Positions 34,560 to 42,973 of a stretch of 64,000 nt of DNA are shown piece after piece. Under the pieces are notes generated by a model, which did no database searches, was not told the origin of the DNA, and saw nothing but the letters and a program-made list of their open reading frames with translations. The position numbers and the translations under genes are program-made. Every line of letters starts with the position of its first letter. The first letter of the stretch is position 1. This DNA comes from CAVQXR01 sp963717955 (GTDB taxonomy: Bacteria; Actinomycetota; Thermoleophilia; Gaiellales; Gaiellaceae): assembly GCA_963717955.1 (NCBI GenBank), contig CAVQXR010000002.1, positions 372,001 through 436,000 on the forward strand, given 5' to 3'.

Positions 34560-35279
34560 TCAGGCGGCCGGCGCGCCGGCGCGGGTGCGAGCAGCGTCCA
34601 CGAGCGAGCCGAGAATCAGCGCCCCGTCCGTCGAGCCGATGAGTGGATCGACGGCGTGCTCGGGGTGCGGCATCAGGCCCATGACGTTGCCCTCGGCGTT
34701 CCGGACACCGCCGATGTCGGCGAGTGAGCCGTTGGGGTTCTCACCGGGCGCGTAGCGCAGGACGACCTGTCCCCCGCGCTCGAGGGCCGCCACGAGCTCG
34801 GGCGGTGCGAAGTAGCATCCCTCGCCGTGCTTGGCCGGGATCCGGAGCTCTTGTCCGTGCGCGCAGCGCGACGTGAACGGGGAGGCCGCGGTCTCGACGC
34901 GGAGCGCCACGTCGCGGCAGAGGAACCGGAGCGAGCGGTTGCGGAGCAGAACGCCCGGGAGCAGGCCCGCCTCGCACAAGATCTGAAACCCGTTGCAGAT
35001 GCCGAGCACAGGGCCTCCCCCGGCGGCAAAGCGTGAGACTGCGCCCATCACGGGCGAGAACCGGGCAATGGCGCCGCAGCGGAGGTAGTCCCCGTAGGAG
35101 AAGCCGCCGGGAAGCACGACCGCGTCGACGTCGGGGAGCGTCCCACTGGCGTGCCAGACGGGCACTGCTTCGGCCCCGACGGCGTCGAGGGCCAGGGCCG
35201 CGTCACCGTCGTCGAGCGAGCCGGGAAAGCTGACGACGGCGATTCGCGGGCGAGCTGCCTCGCTCGTCAGATCGATCAC
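34560..35279 (-). CDS. purQ: Phosphoribosylformylglycinamidine synthase glutaminase subunit (PurQ)
   Basis: 239 aa from GTG 35279, which overlaps the purS stop (GTGA). Class I glutaminase triad: nucleophile Cys in GPVLGICNGFQILCEAGLLP, and His/Glu in GLMPHPEHAVDP. LPGGFSYGDYLRCGAIARFS is the PurQ oxyanion region. It supplies ammonia to PurL within the PurLQS complex. Confidence 0.96.
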   Translation of the reverse strand: MIDLTSEAARPRIAVVSFPGSLDDGDAALALDAVGAEAVPVWHASGTLPDVDAVVLPGGFSYGDYLRCGAIARFSPVMGAVSRFAAGGGPVLGICNGFQILCEAGLLPGVLLRNRSLRFLCRDVALRVETAASPFTSRCAHGQELRIPAKHGEGCYFAPPELVAALERGGQVVLRYAPGENPNGSLADIGGVRNAEGNVMGLMPHPEHAVDPLIGSTDGALILGSLVDAARTRAGAPAA

Positions 35280-35524
35280 GCGCGCTCGTTTGCGATCCGG
35301 ATCTCGTAGCTCTCGATCAGGGTATTGGCCAAGAGGCTCTCGCACATCCGCTCGACGGCCGCGCGCGCCTCGCCGTCGGAGGCGGCGTCGAGCTCGAGCT
35401 CGATGAGCCGGCCGACGCGCGCCGAGCGAACCGAGAAGCCCAGGTGGTCGAGCCCGCCCCGTACCGCCTCGCCCTGCGGGTCGAGGATCCCGGCCTTCGG
35501 GCGGACGAGGACGGTTGCCCTCAC
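35276..35524 (-). CDS. purS: Phosphoribosylformylglycinamidine synthase subunit PurS
   Basis: 82 aa, GTG start overlapping the purC stop (GTGA). ATVLVRPKAGILDPQGEAV and VRSARVGRLIELELD are the standard PurS strands; the C-terminus NTLIESYEIRIANERA is typical. It bridges PurQ and the small-type PurL, consistent with the purL at 12905..15053. Confidence 0.95.
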   Translation of the reverse strand: MRATVLVRPKAGILDPQGEAVRGGLDHLGFSVRSARVGRLIELELDAASDGEARAAVERMCESLLANTLIESYEIRIANERA

Positions 35525-36384
35525 GCGAGCACCACGGCCGGGTCGGCCAGGTAGTCGTCGAACGGGATGCCGGTGATCCGCTCGAACGCCTCGATGTAAC
35601 GGGCGCGCGTGCCGGCGATCACGTCGTCCGGGAGCTCGGGGCCCGGCGGCGTCTTGTCCCAGCCGAGCCCCTCCGCGTAGTCGCGGACGAACTGCTTGTC
35701 GAACGACGGCTGCGAGCGCCCCGGCTCGTACTCGTCCGCAGGCCAGAACCGCGAGCTGTCCGGCGTCATCACCTCGTCCGCGAGGACGAGTCGGCCCAGC
35801 TCGTCCTGTCCGAGCTCGAATTTGGTGTCGGCGAGGATGATCCCGCGGGACGCCGCGTGATCCGCGCCGAAGGAGTAGAGGGCGATCGAGACGCGCTCGA
35901 CCTCGGCGAGGAGGTCGGCGCCGACCAGAGCGGCAGCCTGCGCCTTCGAGATGTTCTCGTCATGGCCGGTCTGCGCCTTCGTCGCGGGCGTGAAGATCGG
36001 CTCGGGGAGCCGGTCCGACTCCCGCAATCCGGCGGGCAGCTCGTGCCCGGAAGTCGAGCCGGTGCGCCCATAGTCCTTCCAGCCGGATCCGGCGAGGTAG
36101 CCGCGAACGACACATTCGATCGGGAGCATCCGCAGCCGGCGGCACTCCGTCGAGCGTCCGTCCGGGCGCAACCCCAGCAGGTGATTCGGGCCGATCTCCC
36201 GGGTGCGGGCGAACCAGAAGCCCGATAGGCCGGTCAGTACGCGCCCCTTGTCCGGGATCTCGGTCGAAAGGATCACGTCGAAGACGGAGATGCGGTCGCT
36301 CGCCACGAGGAGCAGGCGCTCAGGGTCGAGCTCGAAGATCTCACGCACCTTGCCGCTCGCGACGTGGACAGCCGCCTCAGACAT
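35521..36384 (-). CDS. purC: SAICAR synthetase (PurC)
   Basis: 287 aa from ATG 36384. Landmarks: SGKVREIFELDPERLLLVAS, DRISVFDVILSTEIPDKG, the ECVVRGYLAGSGWKDYGRTG signature, and ILADTKFELGQDELG. It joins CAIR and aspartate with ATP. The start lies 7 bp inside the 3' end of purB, so the two are coupled. Confidence 0.97.
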   Translation of the reverse strand: MSEAAVHVASGKVREIFELDPERLLLVASDRISVFDVILSTEIPDKGRVLTGLSGFWFARTREIGPNHLLGLRPDGRSTECRRLRMLPIECVVRGYLAGSGWKDYGRTGSTSGHELPAGLRESDRLPEPIFTPATKAQTGHDENISKAQAAALVGADLLAEVERVSIALYSFGADHAASRGIILADTKFELGQDELGRLVLADEVMTPDSSRFWPADEYEPGRSQPSFDKQFVRDYAEGLGWDKTPPGPELPDDVIAGTRARYIEAFERITGIPFDDYLADPAVVLA

Positions 36385-37702
36385 GTGCAACCTCGCTTCT
36401 CGGTGAAAGCGCCGCCAGGCGCTCGAAGATGACGTCGACGTGGCTGAGGAGGGTGTCGAGGTCGAAGATTGCCTCGATTTGCTCGCGGCCGAGCCGGTCC
36501 GTGATCGCCGGATCCGACTCGATCAGCGACCGGAAGTCGATCTCCTCCTCCCAGGCGCGCAGCGCGTGCCCCTGCACGAGGCGGTACGCCTCGTCGCGCT
36601 CGAGCCCCGACTCGACGAGCGCCGTCAGCACGCGAGGGCTGAAGACGAGGCCGTGGGAGGCGTCGAGGTTGCGCCGCATGCGTTCCGGGTCGACGACCAG
36701 CCCGTCGACGAGCCACGTGAACCGATCCAGCATGTAGTCCAGCGCGAGGAAGGCGTCCGGGACGACCACCCGCTCGGCGCTGCTGTGGGCGATGTCACGC
36801 TCGTGCCACAGGGCCACGTTCTCGAGCGAGACGAGCGCGGCGGCGCGCACGACGCGGGCGAGCCCGCAGATCCGCTCGGCGACGACCGGGTTCCTCTTGT
36901 GCGGCATTGCGGACGAGCCTTTCTGACCGCGACCGAATGGCTCGCCGACCTCCCGCACCTCGGTTCTCGCCATGTGGCGGATCTCGGTCGAGAAGCGCTC
37001 GAGGGACGCCGCAAGCACGGCCAGCGTCGTGATCAGCTCCGCGAGCCGATCGCGCGGCACCACCTGCGTCGCGACCGGCTCCGGCTCCAGCCCGAGCCGG
37101 TCGCAGACGAGCCGCTCGACCTCGGGCTCGCCTCCCGCGTAGATACCGACGGTGCCCGAGAGCTTGCCGATCCGAACGTTCTCGAGCGCCCGGCCGAGCC
37201 GGGCGCGATCGCGGTCGAGCTCGAACGCCCAGCCGGCGAGCTTCGCTCCGAACGTGATCGGCTCGGCGTGCACGCCGTGCGTCCGGCCCACCATCGGCGT
37301 CGCCCGGTGCTCCTCGGCACGCCGGACGACGGCCGCGAGCGCGCCGTCGAGCCCGGCGAGGATCAGCGCTCCGGCCTGGCGCAGCTGCAGCGCGAGCGCC
37401 GTGTCGAGCACGTCCGACGAGGTCAGGCCGTAGTGGAGCCATCGCCCAGGGGGGCCGACCTGCTCCGCGACCGCGTCGACGAATGCCGCGAGATCGTGCT
37501 GCGTGCGCTCCTCGATCTCGGCGACCCGCGCGGGGGAGGGCGTCGTCGCGCGGGCTCTCAGCTCGTCGGCCTCCTCGCGGGGGACGACGCCGAGTGCCGC
37601 CCAGGCGTCCGTCGCCGCCAGCTCGACCTCGAGCCAGCCGGCGAGCTTCGACTCGTCCGACCAGACAGCGCGCATGGCCGGACGGGAGTAGCGAGCGATC
37701 AC
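36377..37702 (-). CDS. purB: Adenylosuccinate lyase (PurB)
   Basis: 441 aa, GTG start. Fumarase/aspartase superfamily signature GQKGSSAMPHKRNPV is intact, with TSSDVLDTALALQLRQA and VGRTHGVHAEPITFG holding the catalytic His. It acts twice in purine synthesis (SAICAR to AICAR, and adenylosuccinate to AMP). It is followed at once by purC. Confidence 0.97.
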   Translation of the reverse strand: MIARYSRPAMRAVWSDESKLAGWLEVELAATDAWAALGVVPREEADELRARATTPSPARVAEIEERTQHDLAAFVDAVAEQVGPPGRWLHYGLTSSDVLDTALALQLRQAGALILAGLDGALAAVVRRAEEHRATPMVGRTHGVHAEPITFGAKLAGWAFELDRDRARLGRALENVRIGKLSGTVGIYAGGEPEVERLVCDRLGLEPEPVATQVVPRDRLAELITTLAVLAASLERFSTEIRHMARTEVREVGEPFGRGQKGSSAMPHKRNPVVAERICGLARVVRAAALVSLENVALWHERDIAHSSAERVVVPDAFLALDYMLDRFTWLVDGLVVDPERMRRNLDASHGLVFSPRVLTALVESGLERDEAYRLVQGHALRAWEEEIDFRSLIESDPAITDRLGREQIEAIFDLDTLLSHVDVIFERLAALSPRSEVAHV

Positions 37703-37750
37703 AAGGTCATTCTATTGGCGGCGCCTGTCGCCGAAGCATCGCCGGCCGGC

Positions 37751-38446
37751 TCAGCAGCCGCGATCGCGCCACCGTGGTGGCGAGAGGTCCAGCCCGTGGC
37801 GGCGGGCTCGCGGCTCGAGCCGGGCACGGTAGGTGTTCATGCTCTCACGGCGGAAATCGCCGTGCGTCCGGCACTTCCAGGCCGCGTACCGCTCGCGGAA
37901 GAAGCGACTGTCCACGCTCTCGTTGTGGCCGATGACGTCGCCGAGGGAGATGCCGAACCGATCCATCAACCAGGCCGTGAGACGGAGCGAGGCGGCCATC
38001 TGCCTCGCGTTTCCGAGCACGCTCGCGTCACTCGTGCCCACGTGCTCGATCCCGATCGCGCTGTGGTTGAGCCCGACGGTGTGCCGGCAGCGGATCCTCA
38101 GCGACACCAGCTGGTAGATCGTCCCGTCGCGGTCGATGATGTAGTGGGCGCACACCCCGGGAAGCTCGTGCAGCTCGGCGTCGGGCGTGTTGCCGTGGAA
38201 CGTCCAGTAGGCCGAGGAGAAGCTGTTGGACGCGGTGTAGTGCTCGACGATCAGCCGCGGGGCGCGCAGTCGCCACTGGGCGGTGCCGTAATGCCGGTTC
38301 GAGTATGCGGCCATCTGGCTCTTGCGCTCGGCCCCGAACGGGATCGGCTTCCAGACGATGTCGGGCTGGCGAGGGGCGGCGGCTGCGGAGCTCGCGGCCA
38401 CGGCGGCCACCGCCGCCGCGGCGAGGATCGTGTGCAGACGTGCCAC
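37751..38446 (-). CDS. Secreted N-acetylmuramoyl-L-alanine amidase (amidase_2/PGRP type)
   Basis: About 231 aa. N-terminal signal peptide (LHTILAAAAVAAVAASSAAA then AP). Zinc-binding residues are in RLIVEHYTASNSF (His), HSAIGIEHVGTSD (second His) and VIGHNESVDS. These fit amidase_2 enzymes that cut the amide between MurNAc and the stem peptide. The start is uncertain: GTG at 38446 or 38452 gives a normal signal peptide. It lies inside the purine operon between purE and purB, an unusual place for a cell-wall enzyme. Confidence 0.82.
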   Translation of the reverse strand: MARLHTILAAAAVAAVAASSAAAAPRQPDIVWKPIPFGAERKSQMAAYSNRHYGTAQWRLRAPRLIVEHYTASNSFSSAYWTFHGNTPDAELHELPGVCAHYIIDRDGTIYQLVSLRIRCRHTVGLNHSAIGIEHVGTSDASVLGNARQMAASLRLTAWLMDRFGISLGDVIGHNESVDSRFFRERYAAWKCRTHGDFRRESMNTYRARLEPRARRHGLDLSPPRWRDRGC

Positions 38447-38520
38447 GGCCACAGCGTAGCCAGGGCGCCGTACCACCCTGCTCGATCCGGTCCACCCCCG
38501 GCGCGAGCCGCCGGAGCGTG

Positions 38521-38949
38521 TCAGCCCCGCGCGGCGAGGATCTTCGCTGCGAGGATGGCCGCGTTCTTCGCGCCGTTCACCGACACGCAGGCGACCGGGA
38601 CGCCGGGGGGCATCTGGACGATCGAGAGGAGCGCGTCGAGCCCGCCCATGACGCTCTTCGACGACGTGAGCGGGACGCCGATGACCGGGAGGTCGGTGTA
38701 AGCGGCAACGACGCCGGGGAGGGCGGCCGCCATCCCCGCGCCGGCGATCAGCACCCGGAGCCCCCGGGCCTCCGCGCCGGCCGCGTACTCCGCGACCGCG
38801 GCAGGTTCACGGTGCGCCGACAGGACGAGCAGCTCGTTTCGGATCCCGCGTGCGTCGAGCTCGTCGCATGCCGCCTGGATCGTCTCGCGGTCAGACTCCG
38901 ACCCGATCAGGATGCCGACGAGCGGAGCGTTCGAGGTGTCCTCAGGCAT
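38521..38949 (-). CDS. purE: N5-carboxyaminoimidazole ribonucleotide mutase (PurE)
   Basis: 142 aa. GILIGSESDRETIQAACDEL (phosphate-binding GS.SD), LVLSAHREP with the catalytic His, and VIAGAGMAAALPGVVAAY and VIGVPLTSS follow in the standard order. Class I PurE. It overlaps the purD stop by 8 bp. A purK partner is not in the window. Confidence 0.96.
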   Translation of the reverse strand: MPEDTSNAPLVGILIGSESDRETIQAACDELDARGIRNELLVLSAHREPAAVAEYAAGAEARGLRVLIAGAGMAAALPGVVAAYTDLPVIGVPLTSSKSVMGGLDALLSIVQMPPGVPVACVSVNGAKNAAILAAKILAARG

Positions 38950-40156
38950 TGACGGCTCTCAGGGCGATGTCGCGCCGGTACCGGCAGCCGGGGAAGTCTA
39001 TGCGGTCGATCGCCCGGTACGCACGCTCGCGCGCCTCGGCTACGGTGCCGCCGAGCGCGGTCACGTCGATGACCCGCCCGCCTGCCGACAGCAGCCGTCC
39101 GTCGCGCAGCGCTGTCCCGGCATGGAAGACCATCGCACCGCCGCTCTCGGCGTCCTCGAGCCCGCGGATCTCGACGCCTGGCTCGGTCGTCTCCGGATAA
39201 CCCCTCGACGCGAGGACGACGGTGACGGCGCAGTCGTCGGATACGCGCAGCGCGATGTCGCCGAGGTCGCCCCGGGCCGCAGCTGTCGCGAGCTCGAGGA
39301 AGTTGCTCTCGAGGCGGGGGAGGACGACCTGGGTCTCGGGGTCGCCCATGCGCGCGTTGAACTCGAGCACCCTCGGGCCGGCGTCGGTCAGCATGAGGCC
39401 GGCATAGAGGACGCCGACGAACGGCGTGCCGCGGCCGGCGAGCTCGGCGAGGACCGGCCGGTGCACCGAGTCCACGATCCGTTCGATGTCCTCTGGCGCG
39501 AGCGCGGGCACGGGAGAGTACGCGCCCATGCCGCCCGTGTTCGGACCCGTGTCGCCGTCGCCGACGCGCTTGTAGTCCTGCGCCGCCGGCAGCGCCACGC
39601 AGCGCTCGCCGTCCGTGACCACGAACACCGAGGCCTCCTCGCCGACGAGGAGCTCCTCGATCACCAGCTGGTCGCCGAACGCGTGCGCCTTCGGGAGCGC
39701 GTCTGCGACCTCCGCCTGCGTGGTGCAGACGAAGACGCCCTTGCCCGCGGCCAGGCCGTCCGCCTTGATGACGCACGGCGCGACGGGCTCGGGGAGGGCC
39801 GCCGCGGTCGGTACGCCGGCGGATGCCATCACCTCCTTGGCGAACGCCTTCGAGCCCTCGATCCGGGCGGCCTGGGCTCCCGGGCCGAAGACGAGGATCC
39901 CGTTGCGGCGAAGCGCATCGCCCGCGCCGGCCACGAGCGGGGCCTCGGGGCCGACGATCACCAGATCGATCCTGGACGCGACCGCCAGGTCGAGGATCCC
40001 GTCGACGTCGTCCGCCTTCACCGGGTGGCAGCGACCGAGCTGCGCGATGCCGGGATTCCCCGGGGCGGCATGGAGCTCGGTGAGCGTCGCGCTGCCCACC
40101 AGCGCGCGCGCGATCGCGTGCTCGCGACCACCCGACCCGACGAGGAGAACGCGCAT
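38942..40156 (-). CDS. purD: Phosphoribosylamine-glycine ligase (PurD)
   Basis: 404 aa. N-terminal VLLVGSGGREHAIARALVGS, the GPEAPLVAGAGDALRRNG motif, ATP-grasp KADGLAAGKGVFVC, and LEFNARMGDPETQVVLPRLE with the Mg ligands. Makes GAR from phosphoribosylamine, glycine and ATP. First gene of the leftward purD-purE-amidase-purB-purC-purS-purQ unit. Confidence 0.97.
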   Translation of the reverse strand: MRVLLVGSGGREHAIARALVGSATLTELHAAPGNPGIAQLGRCHPVKADDVDGILDLAVASRIDLVIVGPEAPLVAGAGDALRRNGILVFGPGAQAARIEGSKAFAKEVMASAGVPTAAALPEPVAPCVIKADGLAAGKGVFVCTTQAEVADALPKAHAFGDQLVIEELLVGEEASVFVVTDGERCVALPAAQDYKRVGDGDTGPNTGGMGAYSPVPALAPEDIERIVDSVHRPVLAELAGRGTPFVGVLYAGLMLTDAGPRVLEFNARMGDPETQVVLPRLESNFLELATAAARGDLGDIALRVSDDCAVTVVLASRGYPETTEPGVEIRGLEDAESGGAMVFHAGTALRDGRLLSAGGRVIDVTALGGTVAEARERAYRAIDRIDFPGCRYRRDIALRAVNA

Positions 40157-40204
40157 GCTCGGGCGAGTCTAATCGCGGGTCGTGCCGTGCACCCGCATCG
40201 TGCA

Positions 40205-40225
40205 GGCGGTCAGCCCTTGACCGCC
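40205..40225. terminator. Hairpin downstream of the Rieske oxygenase gene
   Basis: Perfect 8-bp stem GGCGGTCA-GCCCT-TGACCGCC in the 160-bp gap between the Rieske oxygenase 3' end and the purD start. Fits a factor-independent-like stop for the oxygenase transcript; no T-run. Confidence 0.55.
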
Positions 40226-40316
40226 CTCCTCGTACGCGCGGGCGACGTCTGGACGATCGGTCGCAGACTGCCCAGGCCTCTCCGGACGGCTCGCCGCGCG
40301 GATCGGACGCAGACCT

Positions 40317-41420
40317 CTAGGCCAGTGCCTCGAGCACGAGCATCTGGAAGTGCGCGATCAGAGGCTCGCTCGCCCGCATCAGCCGCCCGCGGGCCAGCAT
40401 CCCGGAGGCGAGGCCTCGGTGCACCGACTCGCAGAGCGCGTTGTCCTCGAGCCCTACCTGAGCGGCGAACGCGGTCATCTCGTCCCGGAGCGAGCGCGCC
40501 GCGCCGGCCGCGAACCAGCGCTCCGAGAACCCGATCGTCCGGTTCGGGCCGTCAGGCCGCCACACGTCGATGCCGACGTTCGGCACGCCTGCCTCGATGT
40601 TGATGGTGAAGTTCGGCCAGACGAGGTGGTACTGGGCCTCGGTCGAGCCGCCGCGCGGGTCGTAGGCCGCGACGCGCTCGCCCGACAGGACAGAGGCGCG
40701 CACGGGCGCGCGCTGCGACGACGTCCAGCGACCCGTCGAGAACCTGTACTCGTCCGGGTCGACGTCGAGCAGCTCCGAGAACCCGGGATGCGCGACCGGG
40801 CAGTGGTAGCACTCGAGGTAGTTCTCGATCGCGACCTTCCAGTTCGCCTCGATCGTCCAGTCCCGGCGCCCGTCGTACTCGAGCGTATCGAGGTCGAAGC
40901 CGGTCTCGGCCACGGTCCCCGGGAGGGTGCCGAGGACCTCCGCGAGCGGCGCCGCCGAGAGATCCGGATTGACGAACACGAAGGGCCCCCACGTGTCGAC
41001 CTGCACGCGGTGCAGCGAGAGCTCGGCGACCGGCAGGTCCGGCTCTCGCTCGAGTCGCGGCGCGGAGCGCAGGCACCCGTCGAGGCCGTAGGTCCAGGCG
41101 TGATAGGGGCACTGCAGGCTCCGGCGATTGCCTCGACCCGCGACGACCTCGTGCCCGCGGTGACGGCACACGTTGACGAACCCGTTGAGCGAGCCGTCCT
41201 CGTCACGGGCGACTGCGACCGGGACGTGGCCGGCGTACGAGGCGAAGAAGTCACCGGGCTCGGCGACCTCGGCCGTGCGGCCGGCGTACTGCCACGAGCG
41301 CCCGAAGATGCGCTCCTGCTCGCGGGCGAGCACCGCCGGGTCCGAATACCAGCTGGCCGGCAGCGTCCAGCCGGCGGCGAGGTCGTCGGCGAGCCCGGCG
41401 AGTGTCGTGTCCACTGCCAT
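40317..41420 (-). CDS. Rieske non-heme iron oxygenase, alpha subunit
   Basis: 367 aa from ATG 41420. The Rieske [2Fe-2S] site is CRHRGHEVV...LQCPYHAW (Cys-x-His and Cys-x2-His). The mononuclear iron site is in ANWKVAIENYLECYHCPVAH, giving Asn/Glu and two His. The overall type is that of glycine-betaine/carnitine/stachydrine demethylases and choline monooxygenase-like proteins rather than large aromatic dioxygenases. It would need a reductase, not seen nearby. It is divergent from the GS-like operon across two tandem palindromes, and a dimethylglycine-dehydrogenase-like gene lies at 29.7 kb, so a role in N-demethylation is plausible but inferred. Confidence 0.85.
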   Translation of the reverse strand: MAVDTTLAGLADDLAAGWTLPASWYSDPAVLAREQERIFGRSWQYAGRTAEVAEPGDFFASYAGHVPVAVARDEDGSLNGFVNVCRHRGHEVVAGRGNRRSLQCPYHAWTYGLDGCLRSAPRLEREPDLPVAELSLHRVQVDTWGPFVFVNPDLSAAPLAEVLGTLPGTVAETGFDLDTLEYDGRRDWTIEANWKVAIENYLECYHCPVAHPGFSELLDVDPDEYRFSTGRWTSSQRAPVRASVLSGERVAAYDPRGGSTEAQYHLVWPNFTINIEAGVPNVGIDVWRPDGPNRTIGFSERWFAAGAARSLRDEMTAFAAQVGLEDNALCESVHRGLASGMLARGRLMRASEPLIAHFQMLVLEALA

Positions 41421-41460
41421 GGGCGTGATTCTACCGCTCGTCCGGCACCAGGCCCGAGCG

Positions 41461-41496
41461 GGCAATACTATTGCCCTCTCGGCAAGAAGTCTTGCC
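41461..41496. promoter_or_regulatory. Two tandem palindromic operator candidates
   Basis: GGCAAT-ACT-ATTGCC (41461-41475) and GGCAAGA-AG-TCTTGCC (41481-41496) are perfect inverted repeats sharing the half-site GGCAA. Their centres are about 20.5 bp apart, two helical turns, so a dimeric regulator bound to both would sit on one face of the DNA. They lie in the 122-bp gap between the divergent Rieske oxygenase and glutamine-synthetase-like genes, ideal for joint control. The regulator is unknown. Confidence 0.65.
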
Positions 41497-41542
41497 GAAG
41501 AGGCTGCGACCAACCCGAGCAGAGGAAAAAGGAGGGAAGTCC

Positions 41543-42941
41543 GTGGCGACCGACCTTGAGCGCTTCGTCCGCGCCGAGGGCCGTGACGAGCTCGTGAAGG
41601 ACGTCCGCCGGCGCATCGACGCCGAGGGGATCCAGTACATCTACTACCAGTTCGTCTCGGTCACCGGCCGCATCATGGGCAAGGGCGCCCCGGCCAGGCA
41701 CTGGGAGTCGATGGCCGAGAAGGGCTTCCAGCTCGTCTACGGCGCGACGGCGAACCTCTTCACCGACCGCCACGGCAACTACATCGGGTACGGGCCGGAG
41801 GCGCTGGAGCTCGTCGGCATCCCCGAGCCCGAGACGTTCATGCCGCTCCCGTGGGACGCGAAGACCGCTCGCGTCTGGTGCACCTGTTTCCGCAACCGCG
41901 AGGAGCGGGACGATCCCGGCGCGTTCCTGACCTCGGACTGCCGCGCGAACCTGAAGAAGACGCAGGCGGACTTCGAGGCCTCGACGGGCCTGCACCTCCG
42001 GGCCGGTACCGAGCCGGAGATGATGTGGCTGAAGATGGGCGCCGACGGCAAGCCGTCCGTCGAGGGGATGACGAAGCCGTTCTGCTACCACATCGACCAG
42101 TTCGCCGAGCTGCAGCCGCTGATCCACAAGGTCGTCGACTACGCCGGCGCGATGGGCATGGACATGATCCATGGCGACCACGAGGACGCCCCGGGTCAGC
42201 TCGAGCTGAACTTCCAGTTCGACCGGGCGGAGAAGACCGCCGACAACCTCACCACGTATCGCCAGATCTGCAAGCAGGTCGGGCGCGAGCTGAACGTCTT
42301 CCCGTGCTTCATGCCGAAGCCGTTCATGGGCGTCTCGGGCAACGGCTGCCATCACAACATCTCGCTCTGGCGCGACGACGAGAACGTCTTCATGCCCGAG
42401 GGCGACGACCTGCAGAAGCCGAGCCAGCTCGGCCTGTGGGCGATCGGCGGGATCATCGAGCACGTCGGCGCGCTCACCGTGTCTCGGCGCGCCGACCGTG
42501 AACTCCTACCGGCGGCTCTGGGACACGGGCTTCTGGGCGCCGGTGTTCGCCGACTGGGGCTACCAGAACCGCACCACGGCACTGCGGGTGTCGGCGCCCG
42601 GCCGGTTCGAGTACCGCTCGGTCGACTCCGCGGTCAACCCGTACCTGTCGCTTGCCGGCCTGATCATGGCGATGTGGGACGGGATCGAACGCAAGCTCGA
42701 CCCGGGCGAGCCCGAGGAGCGCAACATCTACGACGCGATGGAGTCCGGCAAGGCGGTCACCAAGATCCCGATGACCTTCGGCGAAGCCCTGGCTGCGCTC
42801 GAGCGCGACGAGGTGATCCAGAGAGCGCTTCCGGGCGATATGTACCGTGTCTTCATGCACTACAAGCAGGACGAGTGGGAGCGCTACTGCGCCGAGGTCA
42901 CCGACTGGGACGTGAAGGAGTACCTCGACGTGCTCCCGTAA
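41543..42941 (+). CDS. Glutamine synthetase-family enzyme (GlnT/gamma-glutamylmethylamide synthetase-like), one extra base
   Basis: About 465 aa from GTG 41543, with a strong AAAGGAGGGAAG ribosome-binding site. GS catalytic features: GDHEDAPGQLELNFQ (metal-binding Glu residues), GVSGNGCHHNISLW (Asn, His) and, after the break, VNSYRRLWDTGFWAPV with the ATP-binding Arg and ALRVSAPGRFEYRSVDSAVN. An extra base at about 42479 splits the gene; reading ACCGTGTCTCGG as ACCTGTCTCGG restores LTCLGAPTVNSYRRL. Downstream are GlxB-, GlxC- and GlxD-like subunits, the same set that forms N-methylglutamate synthase next to gamma-glutamylmethylamide synthetase in methylamine users. So it may join glutamate with methylamine or ammonia; the substrate is unproved. 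Confidence 0.85.
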
Positions 42942-42973
42942 GGTGGGACGGGAGAAGGGGAAGGACGACGCCG

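Noticed and set aside
34560..40156. Purine cluster as an unusual system
   Set aside because: Gene set and order are ordinary for Actinobacteria, apart from the amidase insertion reported separately.
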